From an uncultured Lactobacillus sp. (GTDB taxonomy: Bacteria > Bacillota > Bacilli > Lactobacillales > Lactobacillaceae), in the NCBI GenBank assembly GCA_947565635.1, contig CANOGU010000003.1:1-64000 (forward strand): a DNA stretch of 64,000 nt. Reading direction: 5' to 3'. Under the pieces are notes generated by a model, which worked only from the letters and a program-made list of their open reading frames with translations, was not told where the DNA came from and searched no databases. This document shows positions 19,590-27,704 of this stretch, in pieces. The position numbers and the translations under genes were made by a program. Each line of letters begins with the position of its first letter. Positions within the stretch are counted from its first letter, which is position 1.

Positions 19590-19655
19590 ACCTATAGTCC
19601 AGAATTAATTGGTTCCGGGTAGAAACTGTCGACCTTATTACGACGATATATAGAT
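19590..19655 (-). ncRNA. Purine riboswitch aptamer, guanine/xanthine class
   Basis: The minus strand carries the conserved core: P1 arms ATCTATA and TATAGGT, the L2 side AATAAGG, J2/3 AGTTTCTACC and J3/1 GGACTATA. The base preceding UAU in J3/1 is C, the guanine-type specificity position; adenine aptamers have U. It precedes xpt-pbuX and should shut them off when guanine or xanthine is abundant. Confidence 0.9.
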
Positions 19656-19715
19656 ATTTGATATCTAGAGTGTAGCAGAATCATTTTCCGAACACAAGGC
19701 CTCTTTTTTGATGTA

Positions 19716-20492
19716 TTATTCTGAAATTGATTTTTTCTTTTTTAAAGAAAGGATTGCCTCAAGAATTCCATATGTAATTCCAGCAAGTGGCCAAATAATC
19801 CAGCTTTGGCTCCAATTCTTGCTAATGAAACTATAAGCAAGATAGATAAAAGAAATAGTCATCCAATAAATAGTGGCATATTTTTCAATTATTTTTTTGC
19901 TGGCCTTTTTCTCAGCAGTATAGTCTTCTATTTGCAAAATAATATTAAAACTATCACGAACAATATTGGTTTTGACTAAGAAAAAGACACCAATTCCTAC
20001 AAGAAAAATCGTAGCAGTTGAAAGACCAGTCATTAGGTCATCAATTCGGCTATTTGAAAGAGAACCAATAAATAAAGAGCCAGTCATAAGTGGAATAGCA
20101 GATAAAATACAAAAAGTAATGCCAATAATCTTTAGAACTAGGTGCTGATTTTCATATTCTTTACTTAACTTAAGAACTTGCTCTTTTGTTTCTTCAGAAA
20201 GATTACATTCTTCATACTCGAAATTTTCGTGAACTTTTAGCCAGTGATTTCCCGCAATAAAGAGAGCCACAGCTGCTGCAACTAGAAGTATTAAAACAAT
20301 TACGCCAATTCCTGTCGCAAAATTAATCGATGAAGTTAAGATATCTAATCTTGTTAGGCTGATTAAGATTAATAAAGTAATTGGCGAAAAAATACATAGC
20401 ATGACTCCAATAGCAATTAACGTAGAACTGCGTTTTCTAGCGGATAAGAAATCTTGAACCGAAGATTGAGATAAGTAGTTTTTTTGAGACAT
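19716..20492 (-). CDS. Uncharacterised membrane protein, about six TM segments
   Basis: About 258 residues. Hydrophobic segments lie near residues 25-50, 58-80, 118-140, 155-175, 210-225 and 230-250 (approximate). A polar loop with EYEECNLSEETKEQ lies between the second and third. An ATG at 20492 follows AAAGGTG at 6 bases; a GTG three codons upstream lacks an RBS. Proteins of this kind in lactobacilli carry misleading monooxygenase-like names in databases, but no catalytic motif is visible. Function unknown. It is transcribed divergently from guaA. Confidence 0.7.
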   Translation of the reverse strand: MSQKNYLSQSSVQDFLSARKRSSTLIAIGVMLCIFSPITLLILISLTRLDILTSSINFATGIGVIVLILLVAAAVALFIAGNHWLKVHENFEYEECNLSEETKEQVLKLSKEYENQHLVLKIIGITFCILSAIPLMTGSLFIGSLSNSRIDDLMTGLSTATIFLVGIGVFFLVKTNIVRDSFNIILQIEDYTAEKKASKKIIEKYATIYWMTISFIYLAYSFISKNWSQSWIIWPLAGITYGILEAILSLKKKKSISE

Positions 20493-20679
20493 AAGTATCA
20501 CCTTTTTTGTATATAAAAGCTGAATAGTATAGTTTTACTTCAATTTTATATACCAAATTATCAAAGTGCTATTTTGCTGCTTGTGAAGTTAAAAAATAAA
20601 TTAATGATTGACCAATTGAATTTTTCTTAGTAAAGTTTCTAGTAAATAGGGATAAATTATTTTTTAGAAGGAGAAAATT

Positions 20680-22233
20680 GTGGCTAAGACTAATCTAAAT
20701 GATTTTGATAAGATTATTGTGCTTGATTTTGGTAGTCAATATAACCAATTGATTACTCGTCGAATTCGTGACTTTGGTATCTATTCAGAACTTTTACCAC
20801 ATGACTTAAGTATTGAAAAGATCAAAGAAATGGCCCCTAAGGGAATTATCTTTTCCGGTGGTCCAAACAGTGTTTACGATAAGGGTGCTTTAAAAGTTGA
20901 TCCTGAAATTTTCAAGCTTGGTATTCCAATTTTGGGGATTTGTTATGGAATGCAACTCATGAGTTACGATTTAGGCGGTAAGGTTGAAAAGGCTGATAAT
21001 TCCGAATATGGTCGTGCTGATATTGAGGTAATTGATCCTAATGCAGTTTTATTTGAGGGCTTGCCAAGAGAACAATACGTTTGGATGAGTCATGGTGATT
21101 TAGTAACTAAGGCTCCAGAAGGCTTTACTGTAACTGCTAAAAGCAAGAATTGTCCAATTTCTGCAATTGCTAACGATGAGAAGAAATTCTACGGAATTCA
21201 ATTCCATGCCGAAGTTCGCAATTCTGAATATGGTTTAGATATTTTAAAAAATTTCGCATTTAAGGTTTGTGATGCCGAAGCAAACTGGACCATGGATGAC
21301 TTTATTGAAATGCAAGTTGAAGAAATTCGTGAAAAAGTTGGCGATAAGAAGGTCATCTTAGGTCTTTCTGGTGGGGTTGATTCTAGTGTTACTGCTACTC
21401 TTCTTCATAAGGCAATTGGCGATCAATTAACTGCGATTTTTGTTGATCACGGGATGCTTCGTAAAGATGAAGGCGATCAAGTAATGCAAGCTTTGAATAA
21501 GGATCTTGGGGTTAATATTATTCGCGTGAATGCCCAAGAGCGTTTCTTGAATAGGCTCAAGGGAGTAACTGATCCTGAACAAAAACGTAAGATCATCGGT
21601 AAAGAATTTATCGAAGTCTTCAACGAAGAAGCTAAAAAGTTAAAAGATGTCGACTTCTTAGCCCAAGGTACTTTATATACAGATGTTATTGAGTCAGGAA
21701 CTAACACTGCTCAAACTATTAAGTCACACCACAATGTTGGTGGCCTTCCTGAGGACATGCACTTTGAATTAATTGAACCACTTCGTAAACTTTTCAAGGA
21801 TGAAGTTCGTGAACTTGGTGAAAAGCTCGGTATTCCCCATGACTTAGTATGGCGTCAACCATTCCCAGGTCCAGGTCTTGGTATTCGTGTTATTGGTGAA
21901 GTTACTGAAGACAAGCTTAAGATCGTGCGTGAATCAGATGCAATTTTACGTGAAGAAATCAAGAATGCTGGTCTTCAAGAAGATATTTGGCAATACTTCA
22001 CTGTTTTACCAGGTATTCGTTCAGTTGGTGTTATGGGGGATGGTCGTACTTATGACTACACCATCGGTATTCGTGCCGTAACTTCAATTGATGGTATGAC
22101 TGCTGACTTTGCCCAAATTCCATGGGATGTTTTGAGCAAGATTTCTACTAGAATTGTAGATGAATGTGACCACATTAACCGCGTAGTTTACGATATTACC
22201 AGTAAGCCACCTTCCACTATTGAATGGGAATAA
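20680..22233 (+). CDS. guaA: GMP synthase (glutamine-hydrolysing)
   Basis: Converts XMP to GMP with ATP and glutamine. The 517-residue protein has an N-terminal class I amidotransferase domain (C88 in [15 protein letters not shown]) and the ATP-pyrophosphatase P-loop [10 protein letters not shown]. The dimerisation domain ends in the highly conserved KPPSTIEWE. It starts with GTG behind AGAAGGAG. It acts downstream of Xpt. The 3' end of guaA is a known integration site for genomic islands in other bacteria. Confidence 0.97.
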   Translation: MAKTNLNDFDKIIVLDFGSQYNQLITRRIRDFGIYSELLPHDLSIEKIKEMAPKGIIFSGGPNSVYDKGALKVDPEIFKLGIPILGICYGMQLMSYDLGGKVEKADNSEYGRADIEVIDPNAVLFEGLPREQYVWMSHGDLVTKAPEGFTVTAKSKNCPISAIANDEKKFYGIQFHAEVRNSEYGLDILKNFAFKVCDAEANWTMDDFIEMQVEEIREKVGDKKVILGLSGGVDSSVTATLLHKAIGDQLTAIFVDHGMLRKDEGDQVMQALNKDLGVNIIRVNAQERFLNRLKGVTDPEQKRKIIGKEFIEVFNEEAKKLKDVDFLAQGTLYTDVIESGTNTAQTIKSHHNVGGLPEDMHFELIEPLRKLFKDEVRELGEKLGIPHDLVWRQPFPGPGLGIRVIGEVTEDKLKIVRESDAILREEIKNAGLQEDIWQYFTVLPGIRSVGVMGDGRTYDYTIGIRAVTSIDGMTADFAQIPWDVLSKISTRIVDECDHINRVVYDITSKPPSTIEWE

Positions 22234-22319
22234 GCGGACAATGTAATTTGAATGGTAAACCTTGATTTAAAAGCATTTAAAGGAATGAAACCAGCTCAAA
22301 AATAATAAAAAAAGATAAG

Positions 22320-22450
22320 ATTGTATGCCAGAATGTATGCCAAAAAATAAATAGGGATGCATGGTAAAACCTTTGTAATAGCAGTAATTGGAGAAGATGA
22401 TATTTGATTCGAAGAAGTATCATGTTTGCCAAAGTATGCCAAAATAAGAA
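22320..22450 (+). other. Possible integration scar downstream of guaA
   Basis: Two imperfect copies of a motif built from GTATGCCA and TGCCAAAA occur about 100 bases apart (22322-22350 and 22421-22449). In one frame the second copy reads KKYHVCQSMPK and stops, while the first reads KIVCQNVCQK. CQ-containing tails like these resemble C-termini of some phage-type tyrosine integrases. With the position behind guaA, a lost island is plausible but unproven. Confidence 0.35.
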
Positions 22451-22483
22451 GCCTTTAGTATAAAAACTAAGGGCTTTTATTCA
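22449..22483. terminator. Terminator at the end of the hxlR-type gene
   Basis: AAGCCTTTAGT / ACTAAGGGCTTTT, a near-perfect inverted repeat overlapping the stop codon region of the minus-strand regulator. Confidence 0.7.
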
Positions 22484-22812
22484 TGTAATTGATTATACTT
22501 ATTTCCCCATTTTTCCATTTCTAGAATTAATGGAGTAAGAGTTTTACCTAATGATGTTAATTGATAACTAGTTTTAGGCGGCACGGTTGGAAAGATCGTT
22601 TTAGCAATAATTTGATCGTTTTCTAATTCTTTTAATTGCAGTGATAACATTCGTCTTGAACAATTAGGCATCAACTTCTGCAATTCATTGAAGCGACAGT
22701 TCTTTTCTTTGATTAAATGATAGATAATTACGCTTTTCCATTTGCCTGAGATAATTTGAAGTGTGCTTTCAACAGGACAACCTTCGGCACAATTATAAAT
22801 ATGATGTGGCAT
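22477..22812 (-). CDS. HxlR-family transcriptional regulator
   Basis: A 111-residue winged-helix protein with the HxlR pattern CPVESTLQIISGKWKSVIIY, then FNELQKLMPNCSRRMLSLQLKEL. Cysteines near the N-terminus (C8, C12) match the position of the redox-sensing Cys in YodB, HypR and QorR-type members, which respond to quinones and other electrophiles. It is divergent from a quinone-oxidoreductase-like gene, the usual target of such regulators. A TTACTTAGTAA palindrome lies between them. Confidence 0.85.
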   Translation of the reverse strand: MPHHIYNCAEGCPVESTLQIISGKWKSVIIYHLIKEKNCRFNELQKLMPNCSRRMLSLQLKELENDQIIAKTIFPTVPPKTSYQLTSLGKTLTPLILEMEKWGNKYNQLHE

Positions 22813-22877
22813 TCTCTCACCTCGATATAATAATTCATTTTAAATCTTTATATTGGATCGAGCTAGGGAAGAATTTG

Positions 22878-22888
22878 TTACTTAGTAA
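22878..22888. promoter_or_regulatory. Palindrome TTACTTAGTAA, candidate HxlR operator
   Basis: A perfect 5-bp inverted repeat around one central base lies in the divergent region, with TACT/AGTA half sites like those reported for YodB-type regulators. Assignment rests on position and resemblance only. Confidence 0.35.
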
Positions 22889-22959
22889 GAAAAAATTCAC
22901 TTCTTGTTTTTATTTATATTCCACTTACAATTAATTAGTAAATAGAAAAGGAGATAAAA

Positions 22960-23985
22960 ATGAAAGCAATTGGATTTAAAAAACATTTGAAAATTGATGA
23001 TCCTGAAAGCCTGATTGACTTTGAAATGAAAAAGCCTACTGCTAAGGGACATGATTTGCTGGTAAAAGTAAATGCAGTATCAGTCAATCCGGTAGATATT
23101 GGAGTAAGAAAAGGAGGACATTCAGTTTTAAAGACTCCAAAAGTAATTGGCTGGGATGCATGTGGTGTAGTTGAAGAAGTAGGATCTAAGGTTAGCCTTT
23201 TTAAACCTGGTGATCGTGTATTTTATGCAGGTTCATTTATTCGCTCAGGTAGTGATAGTGAGTATCAACTGGTTGATGAAAGAATAGTTGGTCATGCTCC
23301 AGAAACTTTAAAAGATAATGAAGCAGCCGCAATGCCTTTAACCTCTCTTACCGCGTACGAAGCCTTATTTGAACAAATGGATTTAACCTGGAATCAAGAG
23401 AATAATCAACATAAAACAATTTTAATTATTAATGGTGCTGGAGGAGTAGGGTCTGTTGCAACTCAACTAGCACATTTAGCAGGGCTAACAGTTATTGCTA
23501 CTGCATCTCGCCCAGACAGTATCAAATGGACACAAGATCATGGTGCTGATTATGTAGTAAATCACCGTGAAGATTTGGTAAAACAAGTGAGAAAATTAGG
23601 TTTCAAGTATGTTGATTATATTTTGGAATTAAAAGATTTAGATGGTCACTGGAAAGAAATGTGTGAATTAATTAAGCCTGAAGGACACATTGTTTCAATT
23701 ACTGAAAACCATCGTCCAATTAATTTGAGATTGTTAACTAAAAAGAAAGCACACTTTTCATGGGAATGGATGTATACAAAATCCTATTATCAAACAGATG
23801 ATATCATTACTCAGCATGATATTTTAGACAAAATCGCGCAAATGTTAGATAGTGGTAAACTTAGATGCACTATGACTAAGTCATTAACACCTTTGAATGC
23901 AACAAATTTACGCAAGGCTCATAAACTAGTGGAAAGTGGTCACATGACTGGAAAAGTTGTGGTTTCTGACTGGGAGAATAATTAA
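22960..23985 (+). CDS. Zinc-type alcohol dehydrogenase-like / quinone oxidoreductase (MDR superfamily)
   Basis: A 341-residue medium-chain reductase. An N-terminal GroES-like domain (about 1-125, with VIGWDACGVVEEVG) is followed by a Rossmann domain with nucleotide motif INGAGGVGS near residue 150. The structural-zinc Cys cluster of true alcohol dehydrogenases is absent, so NAD(P)H-dependent reduction of quinones or enones is more likely. It is divergent from the HxlR regulator. The RBS AAAGGAG is good. Confidence 0.85.
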   Translation: MKAIGFKKHLKIDDPESLIDFEMKKPTAKGHDLLVKVNAVSVNPVDIGVRKGGHSVLKTPKVIGWDACGVVEEVGSKVSLFKPGDRVFYAGSFIRSGSDSEYQLVDERIVGHAPETLKDNEAAAMPLTSLTAYEALFEQMDLTWNQENNQHKTILIINGAGGVGSVATQLAHLAGLTVIATASRPDSIKWTQDHGADYVVNHREDLVKQVRKLGFKYVDYILELKDLDGHWKEMCELIKPEGHIVSITENHRPINLRLLTKKKAHFSWEWMYTKSYYQTDDIITQHDILDKIAQMLDSGKLRCTMTKSLTPLNATNLRKAHKLVESGHMTGKVVVSDWENN

Positions 23986-24017
23986 GATAGTTCTTACAAG
24001 CATTAATTGTTTGCCAG

Positions 24018-24052
24018 TGACCCTTAGTTTACAAGCTAGGGGTCTTTTTTTG
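24018..24052 (+). terminator. Terminator of the oxidoreductase gene
   Basis: GACCCTTAG / CTAGGGGTC stem followed by seven T residues. Confidence 0.75.
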
Positions 24053-24176
24053 CTTTTTTAAGACTAATGCTAGACTGGTAGAAATTAATAAAAACAATGA
24101 ATAGCATTTTAATTATTTTTAGTTGTGTTAATCACTATATGTTTGCAAACCTAGTGTAAAATACACCAAGCAAAAA

Positions 24177-24208
24177 AAGCCCCAACTTTTGTTGGAGCTT
24201 TTTTTCTA
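24177..24208. terminator. Isolated bidirectional terminator hairpin
   Basis: AAAAGCCCCAAC TTTT GTTGGAGCTTTTTTT. It is not at the end of any visible gene on the plus strand. It could end a small RNA or the minus-strand unit starting at 24851. Confidence 0.65.
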
Positions 24209-24458
24209 TAACTAATCTTAACTAATGTCTTAATTAGCTAACGGTCTAACCGTTATTTCCTCATGACTCATATTAGACTTTTTATGAAAGAGAGTCGATT
24301 AGTTTAGTTAGTATTGATATAAAAGTACTGATTCTTTGGTTATCAGAATATCATTCACTGTGTCGGTTGAATCTTTGAAGAAGACGATTTCCTTCCCTAA
24401 CTCTGTGTTCTGCTAACTTTTCTATGGTACTTCAGATTTAATAGGCTTTTTATAGTAT

Positions 24459-24851
24459 TTAATTAAACTCAAGCTTATTTGCTTCATCGATCTTAGTTAG
24501 GAAAGATGAAACATCAGTAATAATGTCATTGGTGTATGAAACATTAATCAGATTAACCCAATTTTTTCGAAGAAAATAGTCGTCAATGTCGTATCTAACT
24601 TTAGTTAAGTATTTATAACTAATAAATAGTAATTCAGAAAAAATCAAATTACGTTTTTGAGGCTGCATAACGAAATCCAGTAATAGATCTTTTCCAGCAC
24701 CCTTAATAAAGTGAAAAAATTCGCAATTGATATGTCTAATCGGATGAAAAGGATATAAAATTTGAGAATTTAATACTTGTTTTTCAAATTGTCTAAGTAA
24801 TTTTTGATCTTTTTTACTAATTTGATAATCATTGTTGTTTAAATTAATCAT
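24459..24851 (-). CDS. Hypothetical protein, 130 residues
   Basis: No family is recognised. The protein is mostly alpha-helical in character, rich in Asn, Lys, Leu and aromatic residues (QKLLRQFEKQVLNSQILYPF, YKYLTKVRYDIDDYF), with no signal peptide or TM segment. An AGGAA sequence lies upstream of its ATG. It stands alone between the oxidoreductase region and the TetR regulator. The AT-rich composition and isolated position suggest an accessory gene. Confidence 0.5.
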   Translation of the reverse strand: MINLNNNDYQISKKDQKLLRQFEKQVLNSQILYPFHPIRHINCEFFHFIKGAGKDLLLDFVMQPQKRNLIFSELLFISYKYLTKVRYDIDDYFLRKNWVNLINVSYTNDIITDVSSFLTKIDEANKLEFN

Positions 24852-25057
24852 CGTATATCAATTCCTGTTCTAACTGTAGCACCTAAAGTATATAAATTGA
24901 AAAAAGTAAAAACAATGAATATTAACTAAGTTGAAAAAGAAAAACTTTTTATATCAAAAATAAAAAGTTATTTTACTTTTGATATAATATTTTTAATAAT
25001 TAAGTAAAAGAAAGCTACAGATGGTAAATATCTAGGAAAGAGAAGTGAGGAACAAAT

Positions 25058-25690
25058 TTGAGTGATATTAGAGTACAGAATACAAAGAATAATTTAATTG
25101 CTGCTCTTTTAGGCTGCTTAGAAAATAAGAGCGTGCATGAGCTAAAAGTAAAAGATATTATTGATAAAGCTGGCGTAAGTACTAGAACGTTTTATCAATA
25201 TTATTCAGATGTCAATGATCTACTAAGAGATACAGAAGATAGCTTTGTTGCAGAGTATCTAAAAAATGTTGAAAAAGATCGTGATTCACTGGGAGAGCTT
25301 GATTTAGATACACCTTTTGAAGATCAGTTAGAAACTATTTTAAATGCAACAAAAAATACCATTGAGTTCTGCTATACACATAAAAAAGAGATTCAACTTT
25401 TTTTATCTGACAATGGGGATACGCGTTTCTATAATATGATTTTCCAGACTGGTTGTGAGGAAATTATGAAACGTATGAGCCAGATGAAAAATATTGATGA
25501 GTTAAAAATGGACGAAAAAGAGCAAATGAGAATGATGATTAGTGTGCAGGTATTTGTACATAGTATCATTGGTATGGTAAGAGTTTTGCTTGAATACAGC
25601 GATAGGTTAGCTCCATATGACGTTCGTCAGAGTATACTTACATTTTTACGTGAATCACCGGTAGCTTCTATGAATATAAATAAAAAATAG
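25058..25690 (+). CDS. TetR/AcrR-family transcriptional regulator
   Basis: A 210-residue repressor-type protein. The N-terminal helix-turn-helix is KVKDIIDKAGVSTRTFYQYY (about residues 30-49), the standard TetR recognition region, followed by an all-helical ligand domain. It starts with TTG behind GTGAGGA. The closest plus-strand neighbour, a PEBP protein 160 bases downstream, may be a target, but no operator was identified. Confidence 0.85.
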   Translation: MSDIRVQNTKNNLIAALLGCLENKSVHELKVKDIIDKAGVSTRTFYQYYSDVNDLLRDTEDSFVAEYLKNVEKDRDSLGELDLDTPFEDQLETILNATKNTIEFCYTHKKEIQLFLSDNGDTRFYNMIFQTGCEEIMKRMSQMKNIDELKMDEKEQMRMMISVQVFVHSIIGMVRVLLEYSDRLAPYDVRQSILTFLRESPVASMNINKK

Positions 25691-25850
25691 ATAGTATAAA
25701 TAATTTACAGTATATTAGGCTGAACTCCACGATAACTGGCTAAAGTATTGAATTAAGTAGTTTTGTTGGCAATTGAGAAATAATTGTACTTAAATAGGAA
25801 GTAGCATGAGAAGACTAATAATTAAAAAGATAGTTTTAGGGGATATGTCA

Positions 25851-26360
25851 ATGAAAATAGAAATTCCAACTATGAATGGGTTTATTCCAGATTGCTACAG
25901 TAAATTTGCCAATGCTGATCAAAAGATTGAAGGAAAGCCTAGTAGATCTTTCCCAATTTTCATTACTGATGCACCTGATAATGCAAAAACTTTAGCTGTA
26001 TATTTTAGAGATTTTGATTCAGTTCCAGTTTGTGGATTTACTTGGATTCACTGGTTAGCTGCCAATCTTCCAGTTCAAGATATTCCAGCTAATATCAGTC
26101 ATTCTAAGAATACCAGCCTTGATTTCGTCCAAGGAAATAATAGCAATATTAGCAAGTTTTTAGGTGAAAATTCTGGCCCAGTTGAAGGCTATACAGGGCC
26201 GATGCCTCCTGATAAGACGCACTATTACACTTTGACCGTGTATGCATTAGATACAAAACTTGATCTAAAAGAAGGCTATTGGTTAAACGACTTTTTGCGT
26301 AAAATGGAAGGTCATATAATTGATAGTGCGACTATTTCAGTTCCAAGTAGAGCAAAGTAA
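25851..26360 (+). CDS. YbhB/YbcL-type phosphatidylethanolamine-binding protein (PEBP)
   Basis: A 169-residue Raf-kinase-inhibitor-like protein. Family hallmarks are SFPIFITDAPDNAKTLAVYFRDFDS, the pocket FTWIHWLAANLP and GPMPPDKTHYYTLTVYALD. Bacterial members are cytosolic or periplasmic small-ligand binders of unclear role. AGGGG at 25838-25842 sits 8 bases before the ATG at 25851, so this start is preferred to ATGs at 25806 and 25845. Confidence 0.85.
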   Translation: MKIEIPTMNGFIPDCYSKFANADQKIEGKPSRSFPIFITDAPDNAKTLAVYFRDFDSVPVCGFTWIHWLAANLPVQDIPANISHSKNTSLDFVQGNNSNISKFLGENSGPVEGYTGPMPPDKTHYYTLTVYALDTKLDLKEGYWLNDFLRKMEGHIIDSATISVPSRAK

Positions 26361-26385
26361 AAGTCAAAATTACTAATAAATATGC

Positions 26386-26519
26386 TATAATTTAGATAAA
26401 GAAAAAGGAGATCCGAAGATCTCCCATGCAGCCCGCTTTAAGAGCGGTGGCTAAAGTTATAAAGTTGACAGGCGCCTACTCAATAAACTCGCCAAAGTTA
26501 TGAATTGAGCGGCGTTTTT
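26386..26519 (+). ncRNA. Antisense RNA (antitoxin) of a type I toxin-antitoxin locus
   Basis: An extended -10 TGCTATAAT (26383-26391) should start an RNA near 26398. It runs through a GGAGATC/GATCTCC hairpin and ends at an inverted repeat (CGCC..CTCAAT near 26473, ATTGAG..GGCG near 26504) with five T residues. The RNA, about 120 bases, is complementary to the 3' untranslated part of the toxin mRNA, the tail-to-tail overlap of txpA/RatA and bsrG/SR4 systems. Ends are inferred. Confidence 0.6.
26400..26425 (-). terminator. Terminator of the toxin mRNA
   Basis: On the minus strand GGAGATC / GATCTCC closes a tetraloop-like hairpin followed by a T run. This puts the toxin mRNA 3' end past the antisense RNA start. 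Confidence 0.6.
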
Positions 26520-26521
26520 GT

Positions 26522-26614
26522 TTATTTTTTGTTGTGATGATCGATATATGTTAGCAAAGCTAACACAAAAGTACCAAACAACAGCATTAACGAGATGGCC
26601 TCGTATACGCTCAT
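26522..26614 (-). CDS. Putative holin-like toxin, 30 residues (type I toxin)
   Basis: A 30-residue peptide beginning MSVYEAISLMLLFG, with one hydrophobic helix (about residues 6-23) and a charged tail YIDHHNKK. This is the pattern of the Hol_Tox / putative holin-like toxin family, whose members start MSVYEAL and end in NNKK. Such peptides act at the membrane and are held off by an antisense RNA. GGAAAGGG lies about 10 bases upstream of the ATG. A minus-strand promoter with -10 TATACT (26702-26707) precedes it. Confidence 0.75.
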   Translation of the reverse strand: MSVYEAISLMLLFGTFVLALLTYIDHHNKK

Positions 26615-26701
26615 CTGGCTGAACCCTTTCCAATTGATGTCGGACCATAGGCCTCACCTCCAGGAGGAAAAACTGTCGCAATTGCTATTTCTGTAAAAAT
26701 T

Positions 26702-26707
26702 AGTATA
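26702..26707 (-). promoter_or_regulatory. -10 element of the toxin promoter
   Basis: TATACT on the minus strand, about 95 bases upstream of the toxin start codon. The -35 is weak (TTCTTC-like). This gives a long structured 5' leader, usual for type I toxin mRNAs. Confidence 0.4.
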
Positions 26708-26749
26708 ACGAAAAAACTCATTCGTGAAGAAAGACGAACAAGATAAAAA

Positions 26750-26776
26750 GCTCGCAATTAATTGCGAGCTTTTACT
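26750..26776. terminator. Terminator of the menA-like gene
   Basis: AAAAGCTCGCAATTAATTGCGAGCTTTT, a perfect palindrome just after the minus-strand prenyltransferase gene. Confidence 0.8.
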
Positions 26777-26792
26777 ATGCTTAGATTAATTA

Positions 26793-27704
26793 TTACCATA
26801 CTAATCCTATAAGCGAGAAGATGATTTCACTGACTAGTACTAACAAAACGTTCATTAAAATTCCTTTAAACGTAGTTTCTTTATGAGAATCCGTAACGAA
26901 GGTTCTAGTTGAATGATAAACTAATGGGATGGTAAGTAAACTGCATAAAGCAAGAGTAGGGAGATAGTGCAAGACAATGGTTAGAATTAAAAAGATATAT
27001 GCTAAAGCGTAATATGTGCATAAAACAATCAAAGCATTCTTATGACCAATATAATATGGAAGAGTTTTACGACCAATTTTAACATCTTCTTCCATGTCAC
27101 AAATATTATTGGCTAACATTACATTAGCAATTACAAATATCGCCGGGCAGGCAACAATTATTGCCTTAGCCCAGAAAAAATCATCAAAGGGATGAATATT
27201 GTAAATGTTGATATAGAGCCCCAAAAGAGTGATATTATAACCCATTGTAATCCCAGAAGCTGGTTCGCCGAAGGGAGTTTTTAAAATAGGATAAGGACCG
27301 CCTGAGTAACAATAACCAATTAAGTAGCTGAAGAAACCAATTAAAAGAATTATCCAGCCAACTTTAAAGCTTAGTATGATACCAATAGTGGCAGAAACAA
27401 GAATTAATAAGACAATTACATTTCTAGCCCATTTTCGAGAAATGTCGAATTTTTCTAAAATGTTATTGTAACTGGTAACGTGATTTTTCTTATAGCGAAG
27501 ATAATCAGTATATTGATTATGACCATTAACGGCTAAATGAAAAGAAATTACAGCTATAAAAAGCCAAAGCCAATAGACTAAATTAAAATGATGATAATAA
27601 TAACTAGCCATTAATGAGCCAATAATATATGGTAATGCTGAAATGATAATTGTTTGTATTTGAACAAGTGCGTTAAATTTTTGAATTATAGAATATTTTT
27701 TCAT
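26793..27704 (-). CDS. menA: UbiA-family prenyltransferase (MenA-like, 1,4-dihydroxy-2-naphthoate type)
   Basis: A 303-residue integral membrane protein with about eight or nine hydrophobic segments. The first Asp-rich site is NGHNQYTDYLRYKK (about 60-73) and the second is NNICDMEEDVKIGRKTLP (about 199-216). The GRKTLP ending is typical of MenA. Attachment of a prenyl chain to a naphthoate or other aromatic acceptor is expected. No other menaquinone genes are in the window, so a partial or host-dependent quinone pathway is possible. Monocistronic. Confidence 0.75.
   Translation of the reverse strand: MKKYSIIQKFNALVQIQTIIISALPYIIGSLMASYYYHHFNLVYWLWLFIAVISFHLAVNGHNQYTDYLRYKKNHVTSYNNILEKFDISRKWARNVIVLLILVSATIGIILSFKVGWIILLIGFFSYLIGYCYSGGPYPILKTPFGEPASGITMGYNITLLGLYINIYNIHPFDDFFWAKAIIVACPAIFVIANVMLANNICDMEEDVKIGRKTLPYYIGHKNALIVLCTYYALAYIFLILTIVLHYLPTLALCSLLTIPLVYHSTRTFVTDSHKETTFKGILMNVLLVLVSEIIFSLIGLVW

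Larger units (their letters stand above)
23986..24458. other. Gene-free stretch with two terminators
   Basis: No convincing coding frame is visible. It holds the terminator of the oxidoreductase gene (near 24018-24052) and a second isolated hairpin at 24177-24208. The remainder up to 24458 contains short inverted repeats (for example AACGG near 24240 with CCGTT near 24251) but no recognised RNA. A small RNA ending at 24208 is possible. Confidence 0.4.

Noticed and set aside
19716..20492. Assigning a carotene monooxygenase function to the membrane protein
   Set aside because: No catalytic iron-binding His or related motif is visible; it is only a polytopic membrane protein.
26457..26681. The 75-codon minus-strand frame over the toxin locus as the main product
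   Set aside because: Its sequence has no recognisable family, while the overlapping 30-codon frame matches the holin-like toxin pattern. It is kept only as a possible leader frame.
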